From Maylandia zebra (lineage: Eukaryota > Chordata > Actinopteri > Cichliformes > Cichlidae), in assembly GCF_041146795.1 (NCBI RefSeq), contig NC_135180.1, positions 40,050,794 through 40,114,793 on the forward strand: a stretch of 64,000 nucleotides of DNA. Reading direction: 5' to 3'. Positions 34,459 through 46,630 of the stretch are shown here, in pieces. Numbering within the stretch: position 1 is the first letter of the stretch; every line of letters starts with the position of its first letter. The position numbers and the translations under genes were made by a program. The notes below the pieces were generated by a model, which saw nothing but the letters and a program-made list of their open reading frames with translations, searched no databases and was not told the DNA's origin.

Positions 34459-37400
34459 TCACATGACATCCACAAAGAAGTCGCCGGGGTTTCCCATGGC
34501 CATGCGGAAGGACTGGCGGGAGGCGGAGACTCCAGGCTGGGCTGTTGGAAGGTCATGGTGCTGACCTCTAGATGACGGCAGGAGGTCTTCAAAGCAGCTC
34601 AGAGGTCGCTGGACAGGACTGTCACTGAGAGGCTCCGCCTCCAGACGCTTCTCAGGAGAGGCACTCGCTTCCTGTTTGGAGGCTCTCAATTCGCTCCCTC
34701 CTGCTCCTTCCTCCTGATTATCGCTGCAGTTCGAGCCGCTGCTACAGCTTCCTGTGAGGTCACAACAAACCATCATTACTTCAGACATCATGATGTCAGT
34801 CATTTCACAGCGACCATATTTGGACAAGAGCGGCCAGCTGATCAGTAACAGCCAATCAGAACCCACTGCGAGTGTTTGTACACGAGCATGTTTGTTACCT
34901 TCACTACATGGGCCTCCTCCTCCTCCAAGGGCCGGCAGCTGGTGGAGCGGGTGGGGGGAGCTGTAGGGGTGGGGGATGGGGTACTGGTAGGGGAAGGTGA
35001 GCTGGTCGCAGTCAGACCCTCGTGTGGAGGCTCCTTCCTGATCCATCAGTGACATCACAGCCATGTCTGAGGAGGAAGCACAGAGTCATGATCAGCGCAG
35101 CAGAAACCTCAAACTCACGCTCTTATTATGAAATGGTTTTAACTTCCTGCCCTCACCTCCACAGAGGTCTCCGAACACATAATAGCACTGCTCGGAGAAG
35201 GTCACCTTGTTGACGGTGTGTCGGATGAACCCGGCCTTCAGCAGGTTGCTGGCATACTTGCGAGCCTCGCGTCGGTCAATGAAGCCATCCACGTTGCGGT
35301 GCAGCCAGTCCACCACGTCTGAACCTGCAGGGGCGGAGGGAGGCCGTCAAAGGTGAGGCACACATAACTTCCCGCTTTCCTAAAACCAGCCCTCGCTGCA
35401 GTCCAGCCACCAAAGCTCTGCGGGGATCCGAGGAACGTCCCTGGAACCAGAACCAGCTCTAACTGGTACTTGCTCGCTCTCCGAGCCTCGTGGAGTGAAC
35501 GTCCTCACAGGGCGCCATTCATTGTCTGACGGCTCCTCGCTAGCACACTGTGGTTGCCTAGGTAACCCTCCAGCGTATTTACTACCAGTGTAGTATCCTC
35601 TCCGTACTCTTACGCTAGTACTGCTAGCTGCTGTCGCATCTGGAACTTCAAAGCTAACGTTAGTCTGGGTTCTCCAAAAAGTTGATTCTGTTCATCTGGA
35701 CGTAGCGTTTTGTGGGAGAAACGTTTCGTCACTCATCCAAGTGACTTCTTCAGTCTTCTCTGAAGAAGTCACTTGGACCAACATTTTGGAGATTTACTTT
35801 CCTGGATGATTGAGAATGCATCAAGACGTTAGTCTGGGTTCAACATGGCCAGTGACCAATCACATTGTTGTGATGTCATAGCAATGTGGAAAAAAACCTG
35901 TTGCTGTCCCCTCGGGAAAAAAATCCCAAAAAGGGGGCGGTGCTGTTCCCATGGTCCAAAACAATGACATCACAACAACGTGACAGGTCACCTGCCATGT
36001 TGAACCCAGACCAACGTTAGCTTTGACGATTCAGGAACAACACCAACACGGGGATACCAGAGCGAGCGCCTGCTCCTACAGGGGAGTGTGGGTTCGGCCG
36101 GCGGCCACGTCCCGGTAAACCGCGCTGGCTCGCAGGCTAAACGAGCTGAGGGTACCACACAAAGGGCCACTGTGTGTGACGGACGTCATTCGTAGCTCTA
36201 ACATTGGTGGTGTAAAAAGTCACAGAGTGGAGGGACGGTCTGGATCGGCTGAGGGCGGAGACCAGGTCAGAGCGAAGAGCGAGTACGTGAAGACGAGACG
36301 ATGAGGTTTCCTAAGTGACTGAACCCACACATGATGGTCATCAGAGGTTAAAGGTCACGGTTCCAGGATTCAGACCAAAATATGAGCCGGACTTCTTACC
36401 GATAAAAGCGTTGGGGATGGTGATCTTCAGCCACATCCTGTCTCGGACCTCCAGGCCAGACTCGGGATTGGCCATCGCCTTGACAACCATGGTCATGTCA
36501 CTGTGGATGTTGAGGTGGTTCTCCTCGTTCACGCCTGGAAAAAAGTAGCAGGTTAGCATCTGATGGACAGGTGACGGGAGGTGCAGAGGATGGTGGGTGT
36601 AATACCGTATAGTGGGAGGAGCCTCCCCGTCATGGCGGCGGTGTGAGACACCCAGGCAGCAGGGTCGATGGGACGGACTGGCTCGCCTGTGGAGATTTGG
36701 ATGTGTCATGTAATCATTTTACTTTATGTAACACCTCTTGTGTGCCAAACAAATACCGACGATAACTCACTTCTCGGCAACGTGAAGCAGCCTCGCGGGT
36801 TCGGATCCCAACACTTTGCCACGGTTAGCGTCACCGGACTGAAAGGAAGATGACACAGATCGGTCATTATTCAAACTGTAACTTTATTCACACAGCAGCC
36901 TCTGACATGTACATAGACGGTGTCTTGGCAAGTTTTCAGGATTTGTCACACAAACTTGACCTCCCTCGTTCAGCTTATTTAGATACTTTCAAGTTCGCCA
37001 CTTCCTTCAGCATCATAACCCTGACTTTCCAAATATAACTCTACTTATTGCTGTAGATGATCTGTTGAACCTGACATTTAAGCCTAAAGGTCTAATCTGA
37101 AGAACTAGTAATTGTATAGCCTCCTTTCAGAATAACAATGCCAAAGATCAAAGCGGACTGGGAGGATGAGCTGGGGGTGGACTTAGAGGAGGAGACCTGG
37201 GAGAGCGCTCTTTTAAGAGTAAACAACAGCACTTTCTGTGCCAAATTAAACATCATACAGTTCAGGATTTGACACTGCATTCATTACTCCAAGGCAAGAC
37301 TGGCCAAAATATTTCCAAACATAGATGCAAGCTGTGAGAGATGAAGAAATCCCTCTGCAGATTTAACACGTGTTTTGGTCATGTCCAACTTTAAAAGCAA

Positions 37401-40400
37401 TTTTCAAAACACTGTCTGAAGCATTGAATGTTGAGCTTCAACCCAATGCAGCTATGGGTATATTTGGTGCTAGAGATAGAGGACATGGAACATTAAGGAA
37501 GTCATAAAAACACAATCGCTTTCACTACACTGCTTGCACGCAGAAGGATATTGTTGCATTGAAAGTCAAAGAAGCCACCCAAAGCGGCTCTGTGGTTCAG
37601 TGACCTGTCACAGTTCATACAGCTGGAAAAGATAAGTACGCTCTCAAGGGGTCGAAGGAGAGATTCTTTGCTGTTTGGGATACATCGCTAAAACATTTAG
37701 AGAAAATTAAAACCATACCCACCTGATAGATGCTTGACAGCTGCCGTACATCCTTTTTCTGTGTGATTGTGATTAATTTTGTGCAAACTTCCCTTTAAGT
37801 GCACATCTTCAAATATGGTGAATTTCCTTGCACCTCATTTAAATTCACTTTATTCATTTATGTATTTAAATTTTTCCCCTCTGGATCGCTGTCCAACATG
37901 TTCTTGGGGTGGGGTAGATATATAGAAGGAGCATTGTGGCCTTGCTACATGTATATCTTCGTACTACATTGTTGATGCTCAATAAAAAGAAAACAAACAA
38001 ACTTCTCCTTCGGTTACACTCACCTCCACCCACCCCCCCTGCCTGCACTCTCCTCTTCACCTCTCTGTGGATGGTCAATCCCAGGTATTCAAAGTCCTCC
38101 ACCATCACTACCTCTGCTCCCTCCACCTGTGCCCCTCTCGTTCGGATGGGGCGACCGTGTCTCAAGAGTTGGCAGTTCGTCTTGTAACCTGGAGTACTGC
38201 GCTTTGAGTACTCCAGGAGAGTAAAAACGCACTATATAAGAATCAGTCCATTTACCATATGCCTCCCCAGACCATCAGTGACGGCAGAGCACAGCCAATG
38301 ACTGCCCAAAATATTCATTGTATGTGCACAATGACAATAAAAGGCTATTCTATTTTATGTGATTCTATTCTCCCCATCACCAAACCCACCATACCCAGTA
38401 TGAAATCATAACGTTCTCAGACCCCTTCACATCTGTCACATGTGCTCAGAGTGAACCTGCTCTCGTCTGTGGAAAGTTTGGGCACCATTGGTGGACCTGC
38501 CAATTATGGTATTCTATGGCTAATGCCTGTCGGGCTCCACGGTGCCGGGCAGTGAGCACAGGGTCCACTAGAGGACGTCGGGGCCTCAGACCCCCCTCGT
38601 TAGTCTGTTTCTGATTGTTTGGTCAGAGACATTCACACCAGTGTCCTGCTGGAGGTCTGTAGCTCTGAGGACGCTGTTCCTCCTTACAAAGAGGAGCATT
38701 TACCGGTCCTGCTGATGGGTTAAGGGCCTTCTACGGCCCTGTCCACCCATAACTGCCCATCTCTCTGCATGGTCCTGAGACCGTGCTGGGAGACACATCA
38801 AACCTTCTAGCAACGATACGTAGATGCCATCCAGGAGGAGTGCTGGGAAGGTTACTTTTAAAATGTATTCCACTACAGATTACAGATCACATGCCCCAAA
38901 ATGTATTTTGTAACGTATTCTGAATACTTTGGATTACTTAATATCATGCTTTTTACAACTACATAAATGTCCTATTGCTGTGTGATTCATTACTGAAGGT
39001 TACTCTCCACACCAACACCAACTAGATGTTTAAATATTAATATAAACGAGTAACAGCAGGTGGACATTAGGTAAGGCTGTACAGGCATTAGAGCCTCTCA
39101 ATGAGCGTTTTATTTGGGTTTCCACTGGCATGAAATTACCAAAGATGGAGAGGGGACAGCCTAAGTTATGAAACAGGAAAAGACCGTTGTGTAATCCATT
39201 CATTTCAAGTAACTGTATTCTGAATACCACCTTTTTAAACAGTAACTGTAATGGATTTTTCTGATGTGAAATATGTGCCGTGGCTCCAAAAGATTGGCGA
39301 ACACTAGCTCAGAGCACCTGCTGTTAATTTCATTCAGACCAAAGCAGCAGAATCGGATGAACCCCAACTCGGAGCTGACCGCTTTGACAGACTCCACGGT
39401 CTGGTTAAAGCGTTCCTTTGATGCAGCGTCTCCACTGCGACGCAGGAAAAACACCTGAGCTCCCGCACGGATTCATTTGTCAGATAAATCAAAGCTGACT
39501 TTAAACCACGTGATCGGCCTTGGTTACCATGGCGAACTTACGGATGAAGCAAAAGGTCTCACCCCGGTTTGTGGACGATCTCTCGGAGGACTCGGACGGC
39601 GTCGTCGTTGCTCATGTTCTCGAAGTTGATGTCGTTCACCTGACGGACACACATACGACACAGCATCGTGAGCCTTCTCACCACCACCTTTAAAACAGGA
39701 AGCGGATTAAACGGCATGAGCGGCACCTGCAGCAGCATGTCTCCCGGCTCGATGCGTCCATCCGCCGCCACCGCTCCGCCCTTCATGATGGAGCCGATGT
39801 AAATGCCTCCGTCCCCTCTGTCGTTACTCTGACCGACAATACTGATGCCCAGGAAGTTGTACCTCTCTGACAGACAGGCAGGCACACAGCAGGGTTACCC
39901 TGAGCTCTGCTGCTACGTGCAAACATCCCTGTCACTGCGAGCTAACAGCCGCTCCATAATAACTCTAGCTTCTTAAACCTGCGTTCTCTCTAATGTCCTG
40001 CAGGAGGCGACTTCTGACTGTGCTCCTGCATGAGCGTGCTGCTCAGCTCGTGCTTTCAGCTGTGACTGAACAAGCAGCAAGTTACTTTTGGTCCAGTTGG
40101 AGTTTCAGAGAAACAGGAAGCAGGGGAGGGTTTAGGGCGGGGCTACGGTGTGATCGGCAGCAGCGCTCACCCGTACTGAAGCGTACTCACCCATGTTGAG
40201 AGTTACAGTGATGATGTTGAGCGACATGGTGGAGTCAGTGACACTGCTGAAAGACACAGACTGACAGACAGACGGACAGAGAGAGGAGACAGTTACAGAC
40301 GGACGGACAGACAGACAGTAGAGGAAGGTGAAGGACGGCCCCCTCAGACAGGAAGTTCATCAGGTAACGTCACTGACAGAGTCCACAGGTGTCCGCAGTC

Positions 40401-43400
40401 CTGAGTCAGCTGACCGACTCATCAGCGGCACCTGCTGTCAGCCTGGACCAGTCACATGACTGACTCTGACCTCCGTGAGCTCAAAGGTCAGACGGCTTTG
40501 GTCACAAAGACCGCCCACATTAAAGCACCTGCGTGTGCGCACAGGTACGAGGAGGCAAAAACCAGCCTGCAGATGTGAGTAGAACCGCTGCATTAGAATT
40601 CAGTAGAAAAGACTTTCACTGAAGTTGGTTTGTCACCTGACCTGTGAGGATTAACAAATCACCTGAGAGCAGGAATGTTGTCACCATGGTAACCAACGCA
40701 CGAGACCCCACAGGCCTCCACACAGTGACCCTGTCCATTGTTGGTCCGTCTGTCTGACCTTTGAACCCTGCACACTCCCACAGGTCGCCTGAAAACTCAC
40801 ATCTGTTTCCTGTGCAGCGCCGCCACAGCTGAGGAGGCGCCGATGGCCTCCGACCAATCAAGTCGTTTGTTACAGGAAAAAATAGGAAGTGTCTGAACTC
40901 TGTCAATAACGCCATCTGATGTCAGTGTGCGTGCGTGTGTGTGTTTACCCTCTCCATCCGCTGTGTTTTGGGTTTCCGGTGGCGGCGGCGTTGACGCCTG
41001 ATGAGACGCGGTGAGGAGCTGCTCTGCTCTGTTGATTGGCTGAACCTGAAATGATGTCACAGAGGGAAGCACACCTGGTTCAGTCCGACTGACTTCACAG
41101 CTTACAGATACCTGTGTGGTTGGGCGTGGTCACTCAGTCGGGAAAAATTAAAGACAAAATGTAAATATTTGTACAAACAAACAGGAAAAAAGCTCGATGT
41201 GTTGAAGGAAAGCGGACGCACGAACCCACGCGCCTTCACTGAGATCTGTTGTGTCTTGTTTGTTGTCTCGGCTCCTCTCTCAGTCCCCTGTTTCCCCCTT
41301 TATGTGTATATGTGTTTGTGTGTATCCCGAATGCTGGCTTAGGAACGTCATCGGGAAGCTGAAGCTGGCCACGCCTGCTGTACATCGAGCCTCGCTGGCT
41401 GAGCTTCAGTCGGCTCTCGGGGGGAAACGTTTCCTCGCCAAACTAATTTCTTTGTCTGGTCAGGATGTGGGAAACGAGCGTGTCACGACTCACGCCACAG
41501 AGCATCACCGCTGTGCCGAGGGTATCACTTTGTTACCTTCACTGGACATAAACTCACTGTCTGTTTTTGGAAACGTCTGAAAGGTCTGATTTTATGTTAA
41601 TAAAATGAATAAAAGGAAGTGAGACTAAAAGTCGTCGCTGTCATTTATTATTATCATCAATATTAAAAATTATTGATGAAAGTTTAACAACAGTCATCAA
41701 AATAAACATCATTTGTTCACAGATTAAGTCCAAATAAATACATGATTATTTTTATCACTATGATCATTAAAAGAAAGGTGACATGCACATACCTGTGAGC
41801 GATGTTTCATAAATATGTTGCGAGGCTCAAATTTAAAACTAAAAAAAATCTAAAATCCAGAGAAAACCTGCAAAAACGGACGGACAGAGGCGGGAACACA
41901 TTATTTCTGCTCATGGATGAGCTGGGACGCTTTTATCTGCGGGACAATACAGACTGCAGCGCTAGTCACCTGACCTGCAGCAGCCAATCAGAGCAGGAGA
42001 AGGAGAGCGGCGTGTGAACAGGATTACTGGAGCAGAAGAAGCAGACCCAAGGGCGGCGAGTGCATGTCATAGCAAACCCACCAATCACAGCGAGGTCTGC
42101 TGATGATGTCATGAGCTTACCTTACATACTTAAAGCAGAGGGAAAGTGTTAACCTGCTGATTATGAGCATCATCGAGAGGTCAGAGTTCACTGAGGGTCC
42201 TCACAGGTACAGGTAGGCGTGTCTGTGAGTGAGACTGACCTTCCTCCTGAGTCTTCCTCAGAGGAGCAGAAACTGGTTGTTTCCAGTTCGCTGCTCTGCT
42301 GGGTCGATGAACTGTCGCCGCCACCTGTTGGCTCCACCCCCCTCTTATCAGCTGGGCAGTGGGCGTGGCCATTCAGGCGATCACCTGTAGAGACCACAGC
42401 CAATCAGCAGATGGCAGGAAATGCCTGTCACTGTTTAATAGGTGTGCAGGTGACACCTCTCTCTCTCTGCATCTTACCTTGCTCACCCACATCTTTCCTC
42501 TGCAGCCTCTCTGAAACAGCAGGTTTGACCTCTGACCCCTGCAGCTCATCATGGCTCACAGTGGCAGCACTGAGACAGACATGACATCACTTCCTGTCAG
42601 CATTGAGGCCTGCACTACAACACGTGTTGCATTCTGGGCCCCGGTGTACTCACTGGAAGGATGGCGGTCTGGAGTCTCCGATACCACCTGTCCTCTCTAT
42701 AGGGGGCGGGGCTAAATTGGTGGGCGTGACCACAGACTGGACATCTGAACCTCTGAAATCCAGCTGGCAGGTGTCTGATGACACCAACTGCAAGGAGAGA
42801 CATGATGAACACCTGAAGGCTCAGGACACACCTGTGTGTGTGTTTGTGTGCGAGTTGTGCCTGTTTACCACCACTGTGAGGACACAAATTACAACTGACA
42901 TTGTGGGGACAAAGAATTTTCTGTAATAAAGGTTTAAGAGTGGGGAAGCTTCTAATTAGAATCCATTCAGTGTCTTCCAGTTATCCAATAAATAACACAA
43001 CAAAATGTGTTTTCAGTCTTTTAATGTGACTGAAAAAAGCTGTTGTGTGCCTGCAGGTGTGCCTGCAGGTGTGCCTGCAGGTGTGCCTGCAGGTGTGCCT
43101 GCAGGTGTGCATGCAGGTGTGTGCTTTGGCTGACTGTGTCGTTTTGAGACAAAGGAACGATTTTAGAGTTTGTCCTCAATCATCGTCAACAGTCCTCATA
43201 AACTCAGCTGTACCATGTTCGTGTGTTACTGACCCAACAGACGACCCGTCCGTTCACACAGGGCAGCCTGGCGTCATCATCGCTGATCTCCTCTTTGACC
43301 ACCCTGTAACACATCAGGATTAGCCATGAAAGAAAATTAAACATAAGTACTCTAAAAATATCTAATAGCACATGTGGGCATATCAGGTAGACAAAAGCCA

Positions 43401-43816
43401 CACCCACCTGCTATCAAAACCTCATATTTGTGAGGGGCAGCCAATTAGAAGGAGAGAGATGCAAACAAACTGGACTAACATCACGACAACAACGCTGAGG
43501 GTCTAAAGTGGGCGGTGTTATGGTTGCTACATACATCTCATATTCACAATCTGAGTATTACTGCAGCTGTGGCGGGGACACAAACCCCGCCGGGTGTTCT
43601 CCTCCTCTTTGTTACACTCAGAGTCACAGATCAATACTGAGCAGAACGATCGATCATCGCAGCATCAGCTGAGAGGGGTCACACACATGTGCTGGTCTGC
43701 CTATCTTTGTGAGGACACAGTCACAGACACCATCCCCCAAACCTGAACCTGGTTATAATCCGAGCCCTGAAACCAGCTCTGCATCTCCACGCAGCCGTAC
43801 AGTCTGTCATAAAAGC

Positions 43817-43892
<76 letters not shown>

Positions 43893-44956
43893 ATTATAGA
43901 AGCTCAGATTATTAAACAGTTGTTTCATCAGCGGTTCAGAGTAAATGAGTGAATAAAAATGAGGAGAGCTCAAACTGAAGCACAGGCTGGACTGCTGGAC
44001 ACACAGCAGTGTGTAACTGCACAGACTGTGACCTGTGTGTGCAGAAGGGTTTACAACCACACAAATACAAAGACGAGTTTGAGGCGTGGAACCTGCTGCA
44101 GCGTGCCCACGTCACAGCGCCGCTCCATAAAAGCTCTTTCACGTGAAAACAGCAAAAACCAGAGTAAGTGAAACGTGCAGAAGGAGCCCCGGAGCGCCAC
44201 CCTCAGACCGGAGGGCGGGAACATGTTGGGGAGCCCGATGTCACGGGGACGCCACAGATGTGAACAGATTTGAAAGTGGGTGGATGAAGCGGAGCAACAT
44301 GTTCTCCAGAGAACTTCCTGTCAGGAAGAACCACCCAGTCTCCGCCTTGTCCACCACAGCTGCTGCACACGTGCGGTACAGCGGACTTGCCCACCTTTGA
44401 CCCCGAGGCCACAGGTGCAGCATCGGGTGGAGCAGCTCAGCACCAGGCTCCGACCGGGCTCTGCTGCTGCCACCTTAAGGTTTCTCCAAGTGTAGGACTG
44501 CAAAGAGGGCGGAGCACCCCCGATGGCACCAAAGGCGTGGCTCCAGGCTGACCTCTGACCTCAAGCTCTGAGGGGACAACACCTGTTCCACCTGGACAGG
44601 AGGCAGGTGGGGGGGCGCTCCCTGTTAGGTGCCTGAGGTCCTGCTGCTGCTGCTGCTGAGGGTCAGCTTCAGCTGCTCCACCCTGACATGCGCAGGAGGG
44701 TGATTGTACCTTAAGAATAACAAACATCGCGTGACGGGAACAATACACTCACCCGACCACGGATCAATGAGCGCACGGACCACGTGACTCACCCGAAGTC
44801 GTCGTCCACGGACTTGAAGAAAAATTTCACGTTGGGTTTGTTCAGCACGTGCTTAAAGTCCGCCAGGGTCACGCGCTCCGCGGGCGCGTTGATGCGGACG
44901 AGGTAGGGGGTGTCCTGGTCCTCCAGGTGGTAGATGACGCGGGTCTCCTCCGCCAT
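34459..44956 (-). CDS. dvl1: dvl1, dishevelled segment polarity protein 1
   Basis: Fifteen coding exons join in phase (633 codons plus stop): 44793-44956, 43234-43303, 42654-42787, 42478-42569, 42240-42384, 40949-41045, 40191-40260, 39727-39866, 39563-39639, 36771-36838, 36606-36686, 36400-36534, 35157-35324, 34899-35066, 34459-34751. They encode the DIX domain ([32 protein letters not shown]), the basic Ser-rich region ([14 protein letters not shown]), the PDZ domain ([19 protein letters not shown]), the DEP domain ([32 protein letters not shown]) and the C-terminus ending [11 protein letters not shown]. Dishevelled relays Frizzled signals in canonical Wnt and planar polarity pathways by DIX polymerisation. 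Human DVL1 has 695 residues. The shortfall lies mainly in the C-tail and in the PDZ-DEP linker, where the usual Ser/Thr-rich TSPSMSTI-like segment is absent. Paralogue choice (dvl1 over dvl2/3) rests on overall similarity and on mmp23b nearby, as in human 1p36. Confidence 0.95.
35157..35324 (-). CDS. dvl1: dvl1 DEP-domain exon
   Basis: Encodes [40 protein letters not shown] and [15 protein letters not shown], the second half of the DEP domain that docks to Frizzled and membrane lipids. It is intact. Confidence 0.95.
35690..35825. mobile_element. Penelope-like terminal repeat in dvl1 intron
   Basis: CTGTTCATCTGGACGTAGCG, GTGGGAGAAACGTTTCGTCA and the palindromic GAAGTCACTTGGA words are a common fish Penelope-type terminal repeat. 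On the minus strand GGATGAG and CGAAAC boxes lie three bases apart, a hammerhead-like arrangement. Confidence 0.65.
37130..37730 (+). mobile_element. L1/Tx1-like LINE 3' fragment in dvl1 intron
   Basis: The plus strand reads [40 protein letters not shown] and, after a stop, [20 protein letters not shown]. This is the C-terminal region of an L1/Tx1-type ORF2. Several stops are present. Confidence 0.6.
37985..38195 (-). mobile_element. LINE RT fragment in dvl1 intron
   Basis: The minus strand encodes [20 protein letters not shown] and [17 protein letters not shown], the FxYLGxxI block of a non-LTR reverse transcriptase. It is short and isolated. Confidence 0.55.
38400..38860 (-). pseudogene. 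Decayed Tc1/mariner-like transposase in dvl1 intron
   Basis: In mixed minus-strand frames this stretch gives peptides reminiscent of fish Tc1-like transposase: an [12 protein letters not shown]-like helix-turn-helix, [13 protein letters not shown]-like, and [13 protein letters not shown]-like blocks. There are many stops and shifts and no intact end repeats were found. It is dead DNA-transposon sequence. Confidence 0.45.
38845..39250. mobile_element. Degenerate hAT-type element in dvl1 intron
   Basis: AGTGCTGGGAAGGTTACTTT at the left and TTTCAAGTAACTGTATTCTG / CAGTAACTGTAATGGA at the right repeat the TTACT/AGTAA style of the element at 16822-18013. Non-coding. Confidence 0.4.
39563..39866 (-). 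CDS. dvl1: dvl1 PDZ-domain exons (two)
   Basis: Exons 39727-39866 and 39563-39639 hold the carboxylate-binding FLGISI loop and the [20 protein letters not shown] and [20 protein letters not shown] segments of the PDZ domain, which binds the Frizzled KTxxxW tail. All diagnostic residues are present. Confidence 0.95.
43045..43116 (+). repeat. 12-bp minisatellite, six copies, in dvl1 intron
   Basis: Unit GTGTGCCTGCAG, five perfect copies and one with a single change (GTGTGCATGCAG). Each unit contains a PstI-like CTGCAG. Confidence 0.95.
43819..43890 (+). repeat. (GT)n microsatellite in dvl1 intron
   Basis: About 36 uninterrupted GT units. Confidence 0.97.
44793..44956 (-). CDS. dvl1: dvl1 exon 1, DIX domain start
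   Basis: The start codon lies at 44956 in the context GGGCATGGCGG, and 54 codons of DIX domain follow. CpG-rich sequence upstream to about 45130 is the likely 5' UTR and promoter. Confidence 0.95.
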
Positions 44957-45890
44957 GCCCGCGAGCCCGGCTTGGCGGTCACGGGATGACGCTGAGGAGA
45001 CACAGCTGTGCACCTGTCCGCGCGCCCGCGCTCCGTTCGTGCGCGTCTCCGCTCCAGAGATTTCGCTCTCGGTCCAGATGTGTCGGTCCAGCTTCTGCGT
45101 GTCTGATGCTCCGTCTCCTCCCGACGCCGTCAAGACACACACACACGCACGAACACACTTCCGCTCGGACCCTTCAGAATAAGAGCTGAATGAACACAGG
45201 CAAAAATAAAAAGAATATCTGGACTCTGAGAAATGATGACACACACACACCTGCACGTTATTACGTCACAACGTCAGAGGTTCAGTCTCCACGTTAAAGG
45301 TCATGTTTCTTTTGGGGCTTTTTGTTCTTAATCAGTTTTATTTATTAATTATATGTTATGTAGTTATTTTATCTTATTTTTTAAATTACGTTTACCAATT
45401 TATTTTGTAGGTCCGCATATTCAAACTCCCTGAAGGTACAGAACAAATGTCCTCGACCCAGAAACGCTTTTCTTTTTCCCGCCGTCCTGGTTGTGACGTC
45501 ACGTCCCTCACCTGTATCCGGGCTGAATTCATGAGCTCACAGCAGAATCCAACCCCTGAATAAACTCGAGCCCGTGACGAGTTTCCGGCTTCCGCTGCTC
45601 GGACGAGATCAAACGAACCGCTGAATCATCCTGTAACGGACCGCTCCTCCAGCTTTTATTGTGAACGGAAGGCCTCAGAGCTTCCGGCACTTATGCCCCT
45701 TCAAGCTAACGCCTAACACGTCCGACTTTTCCGGCCTGATCTGAGAGTGAAAGCACCCATAGAGACAATCATTTTATTGTAAATCAAACACGTGATCAAA
45801 CAGGAAACAGTTTCAGTTATTGACACGCTAATTCATGAATATAAATAAAAGATGCATTCATTCGGTTCTGAATTTTCTCCATGGATTCGG
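44957..45890. other. dvl1 upstream region
   Basis: CpG-rich to about 45130, the likely dvl1 promoter, then AT-rich. A TGACGTCA CRE-like palindrome (GTGACGTCACG) occurs at about 45491-45503. No exon was recognised. Confidence 0.4.
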
Positions 45891-45904
45891 ATTGGATATC
45901 GGTG

Positions 45905-45910
45905 TTTATT
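45905..45910 (-). terminator. Poly(A) signal for the 46019-46321 frame or for rnpepl1
   Basis: TTTATT on the plus strand gives AATAAA on the minus strand. No other AATAAA equivalent lies between here and the rnpepl1 stop at 46631. Confidence 0.5.
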
Positions 45911-46018
45911 AAAGGGTCAGCAGTTCATAAAAACAAACGTCCATAAAACAGTAAAAACAAACAGGCAACACGAGCTCGCCCGTCAGAGGTCAGGTAAACA
46001 TGAGGTTATCTTCAACAT

Positions 46019-46321
46019 TCAGAGAGCGAGGAGGCGTTCAGTGTCGGTGGGACGTTTCAGAGCCAGGACAGACAGAAGGCCGCGTGTCCCCAGCTGCACG
46101 AAGGCAGCGTTAAGGTGATCTGCTGGTGTTCTGAGGTCCTTCAGGTGAGTCCACACAAGCGGAGGTAGAGTTACTGTCACAGAGGCTCCGCCCACACAGT
46201 GATGGGGCAGAGACTTCAACAAGGCAAAGGCACTCACGGCGAAACCAACCAGCAGTGAGCGCACGGGCAGAGAACGAGCGTAAGGCTGAAATGTTTTTCT
46301 CACTGAATCATCAGCAAGCAT
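46019..46321 (-). CDS. Unrecognised 100-codon protein with one possible membrane helix
   Basis: An ATG at 46321 in fair context (GACGCCATGC) opens 100 codons beginning MLADDSVRKTFQPYARSLPV and containing RSLLVGFAVSAFALLKSL, a plausible single membrane helix. It ends KRPTDTERLLAL and stops. It is intronless, lies about 310 bases past the rnpepl1 stop on the same strand, has a CpG-containing upstream stretch (46330-46480), and has an AATAAA 110 bases downstream. I do not recognise the family. It could be a small gene of its own, a second frame within a long rnpepl1 3' UTR, or an uninterrupted frame arising by chance. Confidence 0.4.
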   Translation of the reverse strand: MLADDSVRKTFQPYARSLPVRSLLVGFAVSAFALLKSLPHHCVGGASVTVTLPPLVWTHLKDLRTPADHLNAAFVQLGTRGLLSVLALKRPTDTERLLAL

Positions 46322-46630
46322 GGCGTCTCCGTCCCTGCCCGGTCGAACTCCGCCCACACAGCCTAGTCGCTGAGCGAGTTAGCACGAACGCAACCTAATT
46401 ACACGACGCCGCTCTGGTGGCGCGTTTCTGCCAGAAGCTGAGAAGAACGACCTGACCTCTGCTCTGTCGTCAGTCGCATAAAAACACTCTAGGGTCCAAC
46501 CAGGGCCCTCCTCGGGGGCGCCAGACACAGGTCAAGCTTTCAAGCAGTGACCTTTGACCCACATCAACCCTTTTAAAACATCTGGAGTGAGGCTTCCTGT
46601 TGATTGTTTCTACTTCCTGTAGTCCGGGCA

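Noticed and set aside
36546-36605. Coding read-through of the short dvl1 intron to restore the Ser/Thr linker
   Set aside because: The frame meets a stop after about 18 codons, and the stretch has a proper donor, branch point and acceptor.
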